Assembly (NCBI GenBank): GCA_963774455.1
Contig: CAVZFD010000005.1
Location: 744,001-808,000, forward strand
From: DATFVA01 sp963774455
Lineage (GTDB): Bacteria > Bacteroidota > Ignavibacteria > Ignavibacteriales > Ignavibacteriaceae
DNA length: 64,000 nt
Direction of reading: 5' to 3'
In this document: one piece after another, positions 25,539 through 34,768 of the stretch
How positions within the stretch are numbered: the stretch's first letter is position 1
How the letters are laid out: each line of letters opens with the position of its first letter
The notes under the pieces: generated by a model
What the model was told of the DNA's origin: nothing
Databases searched by the model: none
What the model saw: only the letters and a program-made list of their open reading frames with translations
Translations under genes and position numbers: made by a program

Positions 25539-26192
25539 ATGGGTCAGATGAATCTTCTTAAGGAATACAGGAATCTTACAGTTCTTGATTCACCGATCGT
25601 TAAAAGAGAAATCACCCAGCTGAGAGATAAAAATACCAGTCCTGAATTTTTTCGCGCCGCTGTTAAAAGACTTTCAATTATACTTGCAATAGAAATAAGC
25701 AAAAAATTCAGGCTTGAGGAAATTGAGGTAAAAACTCCGCTGGAAAAAACAACAGGCTTCACTTTATCCCAGGAAATTATACTCGTTCCGATCTTAAGAG
25801 CAGGACTTGGAATGGTGAACGGATTTCTCGAAATCATCCCCGACGCGAAGGTCGGACATATCGGAATGGAAAGAAATGAAGAGACACTTGAGCCGAACAC
25901 CTACTATTTCAAGATCCCTTCGACAAAAGAGAATACAAAGATTATCATCCTGGATCCTATGCTGGCAACAGGCGGAAGTGTAACTGCTGCAATTACAAAA
26001 CTGAAAAATAACGGGATAAGTGACTGCACTTTTGCTTCACTTGTTGCCGCTCCTGAAGGCATAAAAAAAGTATTTGAAAAACATCCCGACATCGAACTGG
26101 TCACAACAGCACTAGACAGGGAACTAAATGACAAAGGGTACATACTTCCGGGATTAGGAGACGCAGGCGACAGGACGTTTGGAACGCTTTAA
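25539..26192 (+). CDS. upp: Uracil phosphoribosyltransferase
   Basis: The 217-residue enzyme converts uracil and PRPP to UMP in pyrimidine salvage. The PRPP-binding loop LDPMLATGGSVTAAI and the uracil-binding end YILPGLGDAGDRTFGT are both present, as are the N-terminal VLDSPIVKREITQLRD and VPILRAGLGMVNGFL. The start may be the ATG at 25539 or the one at 25548 (MNLLKEYRN); neither has a strong ribosome site. The next gene begins inside its last codons, so both are probably coupled. Confidence 0.95.
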   Translation: MGQMNLLKEYRNLTVLDSPIVKREITQLRDKNTSPEFFRAAVKRLSIILAIEISKKFRLEEIEVKTPLEKTTGFTLSQEIILVPILRAGLGMVNGFLEIIPDAKVGHIGMERNEETLEPNTYYFKIPSTKENTKIIILDPMLATGGSVTAAITKLKNNGISDCTFASLVAAPEGIKKVFEKHPDIELVTTALDRELNDKGYILPGLGDAGDRTFGTL

Positions 26193-27201
26193 TGTAAAAA
26201 ACATCCTTCTTCTGGCAGTGATCATGCTATTGCCGTCCTGCATTTCGGCTCAAACATATCCTGACGCGGCTGTCGATTCGTCCCTTACTTATGGAATAAA
26301 CTGTATCATTCTCCAGGATTACACTAAAGCTGAAAAGATCTTCAGAAAGCTCGATAATAATCATCCTCAGCTTCCCCTGGGAAAGATATATACCGCCGCG
26401 GTGAAAATTGCCCGGTCGTACGATTATGGAGAAGATTACGATGACAAGTATATAGATTCGATGCTTAAGCAGGCGGTAGTTCAATCACACTCCCTTATCG
26501 AAGCAGATAAAAAAAATCTTTGGAATAGGTATTTCCTGAGTCTGTCCGAAGGTTACCTGGCATATTTCAAGGCTCTGAATGGAGAATGGCTGAGTTCTCT
26601 TTCTTCAGGTGCCGATGCATTAAATGATTTCAGTGAACTTGCAGTTGCCGACTCTAATTTTTATGAAGCATACATTGCCATCGGTACATATAAATACTGG
26701 AAGAGCAGGAAGACAGAATTTTTCGATTGGATGCCGGGATATCAAGATGAAAAAGAGGATGGAATCCGTCTGCTTGAGAAAGCAGCACATCATCCCGCTT
26801 ACAACACCTATCTTGCTGTCAATTCACTTATCTGGATTTATATAGATCAGAATAAATTCAAGAAAGCTGCAGAACTTGCTGAAGAGGCGCTGAATAAGTA
26901 TCCCGGAAGCAGGTTCTTTGAGTGGGGATTAGGCAGAGCATACGAGGAAATCGATCCTCGTAAAGCCATAAGTGTATATAAAAACATTCTGAATTCCTTA
27001 CCTGCCAATCTTAATCATTATAATGAAATAATACTAAAGCATCTGATAGCGCAGCAGTACGATATTCTTAAAGAAAAGCAGAGAGCGCTCAGGCTTTGTG
27101 ATGAAATCCTCTCCATCAGGTTAAGTGAGGACGTCCATTCAAGATTAAAAAACAGGCTGGAAAGGGTAGAGGTCTTAAGAGGGAAACTTCTTAGTCGATG
27201 A
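26179..27201 (+). CDS. Exported tetratricopeptide-like protein
   Basis: The frame opens with TTG at 26179, overlapping upp by 14 bases; no better start lies upstream of the signal peptide (ILLLAVIMLLPSCISAQ), so this start is likely but uncertain. The Cys in LPSC is a weak lipobox candidate; cleavage after ISA is the alternative. The rest is helical with TPR-like repeats: GINCIILQDYTKAEKIFRKL, NSLIWIYIDQNKFKKAAEL, EEALNKYPGSRFFEWGLGRAYEE and ISVYKNILNSLPA. Such proteins are scaffolds in the periplasm or outer membrane; no specific function can be given. Confidence 0.7.
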   Translation: MERFNVKNILLLAVIMLLPSCISAQTYPDAAVDSSLTYGINCIILQDYTKAEKIFRKLDNNHPQLPLGKIYTAAVKIARSYDYGEDYDDKYIDSMLKQAVVQSHSLIEADKKNLWNRYFLSLSEGYLAYFKALNGEWLSSLSSGADALNDFSELAVADSNFYEAYIAIGTYKYWKSRKTEFFDWMPGYQDEKEDGIRLLEKAAHHPAYNTYLAVNSLIWIYIDQNKFKKAAELAEEALNKYPGSRFFEWGLGRAYEEIDPRKAISVYKNILNSLPANLNHYNEIILKHLIAQQYDILKEKQRALRLCDEILSIRLSEDVHSRLKNRLERVEVLRGKLLSR

Positions 27202-27364
27202 AAAACCGGCGAACATTTGAATCCGGCGATTAGGTCAGTACAATTATAAATCCAAGGCATTGTTTTTTATTCCGCCAAAATGCTGTTTCACAGGGCTCTG
27301 GTTTATGCCGAACGGTGATTGAAAAGGAACTTTTTAAGTAGCTACGGGTTCAAACTACAGTCTG

Positions 27365-27393
27365 TTGACTTTCACCATTTTAATAAATATTGT
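27365..27393 (+). promoter_or_regulatory. Possible sigma-70-type promoter upstream of rel
   Basis: TTGACT (27365-27370) and TATTGT (27388-27393) are 17 bases apart and lie 40 bases before the rel start codon in a 231-bp spacer. The match is partial and this phylum may use other consensus sequences, so the call is tentative. Confidence 0.3.
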
Positions 27394-27432
27394 ACGTTAT
27401 CAATAATGTAATTTTTAACGCTTTAAAGTGAA

Positions 27433-29613
27433 ATGGGCAAACTGGATCCGAAATATCAGAAAATGCTTGATGACCTGCTGGCTGTATGTCATAAAAACCT
27501 ACCTGCAGTAAATGATGCATTAATACAGAAGAGCTTCGAATTTTCACTCGAAGCTCATAAGCATGATCTGCGTGCTTCAGGTGAGCCATATTTTAGCCAT
27601 CCATATCAGGTGGCACTAATTGTGGCACGGGAGCTCCCATTAGATGATATTACTATTGCTAGCACACTGCTCCACGATGTTGTGGAGGATACAGAGTTGA
27701 ATCTTGATCTGCTGTCGAAAGAATTCGGAAAAGAGGTAGCAGAGATTGTCGATGGTGTTACCAAAATAAGCGGAATATTCAAAGGCCAGGAAATAACAGT
27801 AGCTGAGAACTATCGAAAGCTGCTCCTCTCGATGGTGAAGGATGTTAGGGTGATCCTGGTGAAGTTTGCCGACAGGCTTCACAATATGAGGACGCTCGAA
27901 TTCGTTAACCCTGATAAACAGCGAAGAATTGCCCAGGAAACGCTTGAAATATATGCTCCCTTCGCTCACAGGTTCGGACTTGGACGTGTAAAATGGGAGC
28001 TTGAGGATCTATCCTTCAAATACCTAAACAGGGAAGCTTACGAGGAACTGGTTGATAAGGTAAAGAATAAAAGAAAAGAACGTGAGAGTTACATAAAGAA
28101 ATTCTCCGAGCCAATACTAGTGAAACTGGATGAGTATAAGTACAAGTACGAGGTGAGTGGAAGGCCAAAACACCTCTATTCAATTTACCGGAAGATGGTG
28201 CGTCGGAATAAACCATTCGAGGAAATTTATGATTTATTCGCTATCAGAATAATCCTGCAGACTGAAAATGCCAATGAATGCTACACTACACTGGGTATAG
28301 TAAACCAGATTTATCTGCCTGTACCCGACAGGTTTAAAGATTATATCTCCATACCGAAAACAAATAATTATCAGTCGATTCACACCACAGTAGTCGGTCC
28401 TGAAGGAAGACTTGTTGAAGTTCAGATCAGAACAAATAAGATGCATGAGGTTGCCGAAAAAGGTGTGGCTGCACACTGGCGTTATAAGGAGAATAAATCT
28501 GCCAGCGACAAGGATCTTGAGAATTGGGTTAATTGGATAAGAGACATTTTTGAGAATGCTACACGGGATGAAGCACGGAAAGATTTACTTGAAAGTTTCA
28601 AGCTAAACCTCTATCAGGACGAAATTTATGTCTTCACACCGAAAGGAGATCTTAGACGTCTTCCGATTAATTCCACACCTGTCGATTTTGCTTTCGAAAT
28701 TCACTCGAAAGTAGGCTTTCATTGTATCGGAGCAAAGGTAAATGGAAGGATCGTGCCACTGGATACGATGCTGCACAGCGGTGACCAGTTGGAGATCATT
28801 ACCTCCAAAAACCAACATCCTAACAAAAATTGGATAAAATTCGTTGTAACACATAAGGCAAAATCCGCAGTAAGAAAATGGATTAACAAGGAGGAAGAGG
28901 ATATAGTAAAAGGCGGTAAAGAAGTTTGGGAAAAGAAGATTAAGAAGATGAAGTTATCCTTTACTCCTGATGATCTCTCCAAACTGACCACCGATCTGAA
29001 GTTTGAGAATACCAGGAACTTCTTTAAGTCGATAGCCCAGGGAAAAGTGAATCTTGATGAGGTATTGACGGCCACTAAATCGAAGGAAGAGAAAAAAGAG
29101 GCTACCCCCACCCCGTCACTTGAATTTGAAGATTTTGCAAATGCAGCAAGAGGAGATATCGGGGGGGTGTTGGTTGAAGGCAAAAAGACGAGGATTCTTT
29201 ATTCATATGCAAAATGCTGTAACCCCATCCCGGGTGATCCCGTTATTGGATACATTACCATTGGAGAAGGGATCAAGGTTCACAGAAAAACCTGTCCCAA
29301 TCTCATCCGCATTTCCGAGAGTGATTCCAGCAAGCTGATTTCGGTGCAGTGGCCGGAGGGAGAAGGTAATCTGTTTGTGGCAGGATTGACAGTTATGGGA
29401 GAGGATTCGCCGGGGCTCCTGAACGAGATTTCTCATGCCATCGTGGCATATCAGAATACGAACATAAAATCAATCAACATTAATACCACCGATTCCACTT
29501 TTGAAGGAAACGTTACGCTATACGTGCACAACCTAGATCATCTTTCGCGTATAATGGAAAGGCTGAAAAAACTGAAAGGGATTTATTCAGTTGAACGTTT
29601 TGAAGGGTCCTGA
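27433..29613 (+). CDS. rel: RelA/SpoT-family (p)ppGpp synthetase/hydrolase
   Basis: The 726-residue protein has the full Rel domain order: HD hydrolase (about 35-200, with His56 and His81-Asp82 in LLHDVVEDTE), synthetase (about 230-350, with YDLFAIRII and YISIPKTNNYQSIHT), TGS (about 395-455, with VFTPKGDLRRLP), a zinc-finger-like segment with YAKCCNPIPGD, and a C-terminal ACT domain (about 655-726). Both catalytic domains look intact, so it should be bifunctional and set the alarmone level for the stringent response. The stop overlaps the ruvX start by one base (TGATG). Confidence 0.95.
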   Translation: MGKLDPKYQKMLDDLLAVCHKNLPAVNDALIQKSFEFSLEAHKHDLRASGEPYFSHPYQVALIVARELPLDDITIASTLLHDVVEDTELNLDLLSKEFGKEVAEIVDGVTKISGIFKGQEITVAENYRKLLLSMVKDVRVILVKFADRLHNMRTLEFVNPDKQRRIAQETLEIYAPFAHRFGLGRVKWELEDLSFKYLNREAYEELVDKVKNKRKERESYIKKFSEPILVKLDEYKYKYEVSGRPKHLYSIYRKMVRRNKPFEEIYDLFAIRIILQTENANECYTTLGIVNQIYLPVPDRFKDYISIPKTNNYQSIHTTVVGPEGRLVEVQIRTNKMHEVAEKGVAAHWRYKENKSASDKDLENWVNWIRDIFENATRDEARKDLLESFKLNLYQDEIYVFTPKGDLRRLPINSTPVDFAFEIHSKVGFHCIGAKVNGRIVPLDTMLHSGDQLEIITSKNQHPNKNWIKFVVTHKAKSAVRKWINKEEEDIVKGGKEVWEKKIKKMKLSFTPDDLSKLTTDLKFENTRNFFKSIAQGKVNLDEVLTATKSKEEKKEATPTPSLEFEDFANAARGDIGGVLVEGKKTRILYSYAKCCNPIPGDPVIGYITIGEGIKVHRKTCPNLIRISESDSSKLISVQWPEGEGNLFVAGLTVMGEDSPGLLNEISHAIVAYQNTNIKSININTTDSTFEGNVTLYVHNLDHLSRIMERLKKLKGIYSVERFEGS

Positions 29614-30050
29614 TGCAGGATAATGATTTTATTGAACCCCCAAGGATACTGGGGATAGACTACGGACTGAAAAGAACAGGACTTGCCTTAAGTGATCCGC
29701 TTAGAATATTTGCCTATCCATTCAAAACCCTGATCAATGATAAAAATTTCTGGAAAGAGCTGAAGAAAGTTATTGATGACAAGAACGTTACAAAGATTAT
29801 ACTAGGCTTCCCTACAAACGAAGGCGGCAGCAAATCTCATATAACTGACCAGGTTAGTAAATTCGCAAAGGACCTTGAGAAGAAGTTTAAAACTGAAATA
29901 ATTTTGTGGGATGAGAGGTATACCTCGGTTATGGCGCGGGAAAAAATACTGGAGTCAGTTACAAAAAAATCGAAGCGAAGGGATAAAGGACTGCTGGATC
30001 AGAATTCAGCTGCGATAATATTGCAGGAATACCTTAATAGTTTAAATTGA
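29613..30050 (+). CDS. ruvX: Holliday-junction-resolvase-like protein RuvX/YqgF
   Basis: The 145-residue protein has the RNase-H-like YqgF pattern: ILGIDYGLKRTGLALSD with the first catalytic Asp, IILGFPTNEGGS, and ILWDERYTSVMAREKI with the second acidic residue, and a final DQNSAAIILQEYL. The family is involved in rRNA processing and perhaps recombination. Length and motifs are normal. It is translationally coupled to rel; the BMC gene follows after 59 bases. Confidence 0.93.
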   Translation: MQDNDFIEPPRILGIDYGLKRTGLALSDPLRIFAYPFKTLINDKNFWKELKKVIDDKNVTKIILGFPTNEGGSKSHITDQVSKFAKDLEKKFKTEIILWDERYTSVMAREKILESVTKKSKRRDKGLLDQNSAAIILQEYLNSLN

Positions 30051-30109
30051 CATTTATTAACCGATAAGCTATTTTCGAACATCATAAATTCAATATTGGG
30101 AGCACGTTT

Positions 30110-30388
30110 ATGTCACTTGACGCACTCGGAATGATAGAAACCAAGGGGCTTGTCGGGGCCGTTGAAGCCGCCGATGCAATGGTTAAAGCAGCAAAAGTTG
30201 AACTATTAGGAAAAGAAACCATCGGAGGCGGTTACGTAACCGTTATGGTCCGGGGAGATGTTGGTGCGGTAAAAGCTGCAACTGACGCCGGTGCTGCCGC
30301 TGCGCAGAGAGTCGGTGAATTAATTTCAGTTCACGTCATTCCGCGTCCCCATATTGAAGTGGAAGCTATTCTGCCGAAAAGAAAGTAA
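30110..30388 (+). CDS. Bacterial microcompartment shell protein (BMC-H)
   Basis: The 92-residue protein is one complete BMC domain: GMIETKGLVGAVEAADAM, the pore loop with ETIGGGYVTVMVRGDVGAV, then DAGAAAAQRVGELISVHVIPRPH. It should form hexamers that tile the facets of a protein-walled organelle. The pore loop keeps the GGG found in PduA/EutM-like proteins. A paralogous BMC gene begins three bases after its stop codon. No aldehyde dehydrogenase, phosphotransacylase, signature enzyme or BMC-P (pentamer) gene is recognisable in the window, so the compartment type cannot be named. GGGAG precedes the ATG. Confidence 0.95.
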   Translation: MSLDALGMIETKGLVGAVEAADAMVKAAKVELLGKETIGGGYVTVMVRGDVGAVKAATDAGAAAAQRVGELISVHVIPRPHIEVEAILPKRK

Positions 30389-30391
30389 AAT

Positions 30392-31420
30392 ATGCCAAAA
30401 GCACTGGGTTTGGTTGAAACCCGTGGTCTCGTTGCGGCCATCGAAGCAGCGGATGCCATGGTTAAGACTTCAAACGTTAAGCTGATTGGAAAAGAGGTAA
30501 CGAATCCTGCCCTGATTACCATCAAGATTGTCGGTGATGTTGCAGCTGTCAAAGCGTCTGTTGATGCCGGAGCAGCGGCCGCGGCAAAAGTAGGCGAACT
30601 TGTTTCTACACATGTAATACCCCAGCCCGATTCACAGATGACTGTACTTTTCCCTGAAATCAGAGATGACGATGATCCCGGCAGATTCAGCAGACCAAAA
30701 CCTGAAAGAAAGAAAAAAACAGATCAGGATAAGCCGTCTTCTGAGGATACTTCGATCCCAGAGGAGAAAGAATCCGTCGTTAACATTTCTGTGAAAGAAG
30801 AAGAACCCCTGGCTGGTAAAACTTCTTCTGAGGAAAAACCGGGTGAATTGATCACAACTTCGAAACCTCTCTCTGTCGGAAAATCTGCGGGTGAAAGCAC
30901 TGCTGAATTTCCTAAAAAAGATTCAAGCAGTTCAGAAAAAATATCGGCTGGCTTTCGCACAGAAGATAAATCTGAAAGAACTGAAAAATCCACAGGTGAT
31001 GCTGAGACTTCAGGCAGACCAATTTCTACCGGGAAGCCGGCTTCGGCAAAAGCTCCTGTTTCAAAACCGGTTAAGTCGTACTCACCGAATTCCAAAGAGG
31101 AACAAGAAGACGAAAATCTTTTTTCGCCGAACCTGGATCACCTGGAGAGACTGAGAAGAGAGGCGCTGGGACTTAAGGAGCCAAAGGAAGAACCGCAGAC
31201 TAAACAATCTGCAGTAAAACCTGTCAAACAATCAACAACTGAGACACCCGACAAATCCAGCCCCGTCCAGAATAACCTTAAGATGGAAGAGCTTGAAAAA
31301 CTTAACGTTCATAACCTGAGAAAAGCCGCGCGTGCCGTAGAAGAGTTCCCGATCCAGGGAAGAGAAATTTCACGGGCCAACAGAAACGAACTTCTGGATT
31401 TATTCAAAAAAATAATTTAG
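30392..31420 (+). CDS. BMC shell protein with long charged linker and basic helical C-terminal tail
   Basis: Residues 1-92 form a BMC domain (GLVETRGLVAAIEAADAM, GDVAAVKASVDAGAAAAAKVG, STHVIPQPD) clearly paralogous to the neighbour. The pore loop reads VTNPALITI, with no glycines, so its pore differs from the partner's. Residues 100-290 are low-complexity Lys/Glu/Ser/Pro-rich and probably disordered. The last 45 residues (MEELEKLNVHNLRKAARAVE, FPIQGREISRANRNELLDLF) predict two helices with basic faces, similar to a Rho-N/SAP-like fold or an encapsulation-type peptide. The tail could bind cargo or nucleic acid inside the shell. It is the last gene before a terminator. Confidence 0.88.
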   Translation: MPKALGLVETRGLVAAIEAADAMVKTSNVKLIGKEVTNPALITIKIVGDVAAVKASVDAGAAAAAKVGELVSTHVIPQPDSQMTVLFPEIRDDDDPGRFSRPKPERKKKTDQDKPSSEDTSIPEEKESVVNISVKEEEPLAGKTSSEEKPGELITTSKPLSVGKSAGESTAEFPKKDSSSSEKISAGFRTEDKSERTEKSTGDAETSGRPISTGKPASAKAPVSKPVKSYSPNSKEEQEDENLFSPNLDHLERLRREALGLKEPKEEPQTKQSAVKPVKQSTTETPDKSSPVQNNLKMEELEKLNVHNLRKAARAVEEFPIQGREISRANRNELLDLFKKII

Positions 31421-31446
31421 AACATGTGTTTATATTTAGGTTATAG

Positions 31447-31475
31447 AACTCCGCTTCACTGTGGAGTTTTTTTAT
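31447..31475 (+). terminator. Rho-independent terminator after the BMC pair
   Basis: AACTCCGC (31447-31454) pairs with GTGGAGTT (31461-31468, one G-T pair) around loop TTCACT, followed by a run of seven T. It lies 27 bases after the second BMC gene and 14 before the ybbR-like gene, and marks the end of the BMC transcript. Confidence 0.8.
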
Positions 31476-31488
31476 TTATATTTAAGAG

Positions 31489-32400
31489 ATGAAAAAAAAT
31501 CTGCATATAGTAATCCTTTCAGTAATTTTTTCCATAATATTATGGATCTCCATCTCGCTGTCAAATGATTACTATGCCACAGTAAACGTCCCCGTTAAGC
31601 TGGTGAATTTCCCGTCAGGTTATTCTACTGCGACAAAAATACCAGATGATATTTCCGTTAAGCTTAAGGGTCAGGGCTGGAAGCTTCTCGGGGTAAATCT
31701 TAGTACCAAATCCGACTACACGATTTCCGTGGAGGACAGCGGCAGGATCATTGTTAATCTCTATAATTTCCTTGGCGAGAATCAGTGGCTTTCATCAGAT
31801 ATTGAAGTAATAGATATGACTCCGGATACGCTCTCTTTCTATGTTGAAAAAGATTTTATGAAAAAGGTGGCAGTTGTGCCCAATCTGGATCTGAAGTATA
31901 AACCAGGATACGGACTTGCAACCCCTATACAGGTAACTCCCGATTCCACCACTCTTTATGGTCCCAGGAGTGTGGTGAACAAACTTAACTTTGTTTATAC
32001 CAAAAGAAAATCATTCGGAAAACTTGATGATGCCTTAAGAGACCAGGTTCAGCTCGAGGATCTACCGGGAGTGATATATAAGGACAAGGAGGTCGGGATT
32101 TACATAAATGTCCAGAAAATTGTAGATAAGAATTTTGATGACGTTAATGTTCAGATCATCGACCTGCCGGTTGACAGGGAGGTTGTACTTCTGCCTAATA
32201 AAATATCCATCGGGGTAAGGGCAGGAATCGATCTGCTGGGAAAAATGGACAAGAGCAGGATGAAGGCTTATGTTAATTATCGGGACATTGTTCTTGATAC
32301 CCTCGGCAGCATTGTGCCGAAGGTAGACATACCTGGAAATACCACACTCGAATATATCAAGCCGGAAAGATTAAGATATATCATCAAAAAATTTAATTGA
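31489..32400 (+). CDS. YbbR-like domain protein
   Basis: The 303-residue protein has an N-terminal membrane anchor (HIVILSVIFSIILWISISL, about 5-25) followed by YbbR-type repeats outside the membrane: VPVKLVNFPSGYSTATKIPD, DISVKLKGQGWKLLG, PDSTTLYGPRSVVNKL and VYTKRKSFGKL. In other bacteria (CdaR) such proteins interact with a diadenylate cyclase, but no cdaA gene is in the window. It lies directly before tmk with an 18-base gap. The role is only inferred from the family. Confidence 0.82.
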   Translation: MKKNLHIVILSVIFSIILWISISLSNDYYATVNVPVKLVNFPSGYSTATKIPDDISVKLKGQGWKLLGVNLSTKSDYTISVEDSGRIIVNLYNFLGENQWLSSDIEVIDMTPDTLSFYVEKDFMKKVAVVPNLDLKYKPGYGLATPIQVTPDSTTLYGPRSVVNKLNFVYTKRKSFGKLDDALRDQVQLEDLPGVIYKDKEVGIYINVQKIVDKNFDDVNVQIIDLPVDREVVLLPNKISIGVRAGIDLLGKMDKSRMKAYVNYRDIVLDTLGSIVPKVDIPGNTTLEYIKPERLRYIIKKFN

Positions 32401-32418
32401 ACCTGGAGACTCTCCTTT

Positions 32419-33045
32419 ATGTTTATAACTTTCGAAGGAATCGACTTCTGCGGAAAATCCACTCAGGTTGAGCTGCTGAAGAAATTTTTTACTGACCGGG
32501 ATAAAAAAGTTGAAATAATACGTGAGCCGGGAGGAACAGAAATTTCAGAGCTTGTACGCTCGATACTTCTGGATAAAAAAAACTATCACATGGTTATGGA
32601 AACGGAAATATTCCTGTTCTCTGCAGCACGTGCTCAGCTTGTCAGGGAAAAAATTAGACCTTATCTTAATCAGGGAATCTATGTAATTTCGGATCGATTC
32701 CATGATTCCACAACTGCTTACCAGGGCTTCGGCCGCGGAATTGATATTGAATCAGTGAATCATATAAACAGCCTGGCTATCGGTGAGACTATACCCGATC
32801 TTACTTTCTTCATCGATATTACCATTGAAGAAGCCGAACGAAGAAAGAAACTGATGAGGAACTTTGATCCCGACAGGATTGAAGTATCTGAGGCCTCGTT
32901 CTATAAGAGGGTGAGGGCAGGCTACCTGTTTATTGCCGATCAGAACAGCAGGATGAAGGTGATAAACGGAATGAAATCAATTGAAGAAATTCATAATGAC
33001 ATTCTTGAAGAAATTAATTCTTTGGAGAAGAAGGAGATCAGATAA
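32419..33045 (+). CDS. tmk: Thymidylate kinase
   Basis: The 208-residue enzyme phosphorylates dTMP to dTDP. It has the P-loop FEGIDFCGKSTQ (with FC where GAG or similar is usual), REPGGTEISELVRSILL with the DRx-type motif partner, ISDRFHDSTTAYQGFGRG, and DLTFFIDITIEEAERR. Length is normal. The S41 protease gene begins one base after the stop codon. Confidence 0.95.
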   Translation: MFITFEGIDFCGKSTQVELLKKFFTDRDKKVEIIREPGGTEISELVRSILLDKKNYHMVMETEIFLFSAARAQLVREKIRPYLNQGIYVISDRFHDSTTAYQGFGRGIDIESVNHINSLAIGETIPDLTFFIDITIEEAERRKKLMRNFDPDRIEVSEASFYKRVRAGYLFIADQNSRMKVINGMKSIEEIHNDILEEINSLEKKEIR

Positions 33046-33046
33046 T

Positions 33047-34699
33047 ATGAAATTGAAAAATTGGAAATCATATTTAACCGGGGTGTTGGTAATACTTTTA
33101 TTTTCAGGTTTCTTCCATGGTGAGGATGATGTTTATTTCCAGATTTCAAAGAACATAGATCTTTTCGGGAAAGTTTATAAGGAGATTTCTCTCAACTACG
33201 TAGATAATATAAATCCCGAACAATTTATGCGTGCAGGCATTGAAGGTATGCTCAACACGCTGGATCCTTATACAATCTTTATTGACGGCGATAAAAAAGA
33301 TGAGATCGATCTTATAACCAACGGAAAATACGGTGGAGTCGGGATCTCAATAGGTGTTAGGGGCAGTGCAGTTACGGTTGTTGAGGTGCTTGACGGCTAT
33401 TCAGCACAGCGGCAGGGTATAAGGATAGGTGATGAGATAATAGCCGCAGACAGCGTCGATATAACCCCTGAGAATATTGACGAGGTTTCACAGCTTGTGA
33501 AAGGTGAGCCCGGAACGGCAGTTAATCTTACTATTGTCAGGAATGAAGAACAGGATACAATAAACTTTAACCTGATAAGAGAAGAAGTTATAGTTAAGAA
33601 CCTGACTTACTACGGTTTCGTACCCGAAAACAGCAATAATGCCTATCTTAAATTATCGAGCTTCAGTAGGTCGGCGGCTTCTGAAGTACTTGATGCCCTG
33701 AAGGATCTGAAAGCAAAGAAAGAGATTAAGTCAATTGTACTTGACCTGCGTGGTAATCCGGGAGGACTGCTGGACGTGGCTGCGGATATTTGTGATAAAT
33801 TTCTTCCCAAGGGAGACCTTATCGTTACTACAAAGGGGAGGGATGAAACAAATATAAATCATTATTATGCGGAGCAGGAACCTTTTGTTGGAAACGCAAA
33901 ACTTGCAGTTCTTATTAACCAGGGATCAGCTTCCGCTTCCGAAATTGTTGCCGGAGCAATGCAGGATCATGACAGAGGTGTTATAATCGGGACAAAATCG
34001 TATGGAAAGGGTCTGGTACAGACGATTACCCCTTTAAGCTATAATTCTTCATTGAAAATTACTACCGCGAAGTACTATACTCCCAGCGGAAGATGCATCC
34101 AGAAAATCAACTATGCTGAAAACAATAAGGTTATAGCAGAGGCTGACTCAATACTTAACAGCAAATACATGACTGACAACAAACGTCCCGTATACGGGGC
34201 CGGAGGAATCACACCTGATTCAACTGTGGAATATAAGGTTGATGGAGGGATAACCCAGGACCTGCTTGCTAAAGGTATGTTATTTAAATTTGCAGATCAC
34301 TATTATTATAATCATCAGGGTGATAATTTTGGGTCTATTAATGATGAAGAATTATTCTCCGACTTTAAAAAGTATCTTAAAGTTGAGGGCTTCGAGTACA
34401 GCTCAGAAGCTGAGAAAGCAGTTAACAAGCTTATGGCTGATGCCGACAAAAAGAAACTTGATTCATCTATAAGGTCGGAGCTGAAGAAACTTAAAGATCA
34501 GTTTAGTCAGATAGATGGAAGTGAATTTAAAATCTACAAAACAGAAATATTAAAAGAATTAAAATCTGAGCTGGCCTCAAGATACCTTGGTTCTGAAGGT
34601 AGAATAAAGGAAGCTTTGGACAATGATCCTCAGTTCCAGGCGGCACTTTCGATTCTTTCTAATGAAAAAAAATACGACCGACTGTTGAATTATCAGTAA
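33047..34699 (+). CDS. S41 family C-terminal processing peptidase (CtpA-like)
   Basis: The 550-residue protein is an exported serine protease: a signal/anchor (WKSYLTGVLVILLFSGF), a PDZ domain at about 85-170 (GGVGISIGVRGSAVTVVEVL, GIRIGDEIIAADSVD) and the S41 core with KSIVLDLRGNPGGLLDVAADICD, the catalytic GSASASEIVAGAMQD and the Lys in KSYGKGLVQT. The ATG at 33047 is chosen because AAGGAG lies about 10 bases upstream and the signal peptide begins there; a longer frame from 32981 would overlap tmk. The last 180 residues are a helical, Lys-rich extension. It should cut C-terminal ends of periplasmic proteins. Confidence 0.93.
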   Translation: MKLKNWKSYLTGVLVILLFSGFFHGEDDVYFQISKNIDLFGKVYKEISLNYVDNINPEQFMRAGIEGMLNTLDPYTIFIDGDKKDEIDLITNGKYGGVGISIGVRGSAVTVVEVLDGYSAQRQGIRIGDEIIAADSVDITPENIDEVSQLVKGEPGTAVNLTIVRNEEQDTINFNLIREEVIVKNLTYYGFVPENSNNAYLKLSSFSRSAASEVLDALKDLKAKKEIKSIVLDLRGNPGGLLDVAADICDKFLPKGDLIVTTKGRDETNINHYYAEQEPFVGNAKLAVLINQGSASASEIVAGAMQDHDRGVIIGTKSYGKGLVQTITPLSYNSSLKITTAKYYTPSGRCIQKINYAENNKVIAEADSILNSKYMTDNKRPVYGAGGITPDSTVEYKVDGGITQDLLAKGMLFKFADHYYYNHQGDNFGSINDEELFSDFKKYLKVEGFEYSSEAEKAVNKLMADADKKKLDSSIRSELKKLKDQFSQIDGSEFKIYKTEILKELKSELASRYLGSEGRIKEALDNDPQFQAALSILSNEKKYDRLLNYQ

Positions 34700-34728
34700 A
34701 AAAAGTCATATTTTAATAAATATAATTA

Positions 34729-34750
34729 AGGGGAGCAGCAACGCTCTCCT
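34729..34750 (+). other. Stem-loop before the zinc-ribbon protein gene
   Basis: AGGGGAGC (34729-34736) and GCTCTCCT (34743-34750) pair with one G-T pair around a six-base loop. No T-tract follows, so termination is doubtful; it sits 18 bases before the next start codon and might influence its translation. Confidence 0.4.
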
Positions 34751-34768
34751 ATGCGAATACGTTAATCT

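Noticed and set aside
28719..29183. A 154-residue open frame antisense to rel
   Set aside because: It is fully covered by the conserved rel coding sequence and looks like a shadow of its codon bias.
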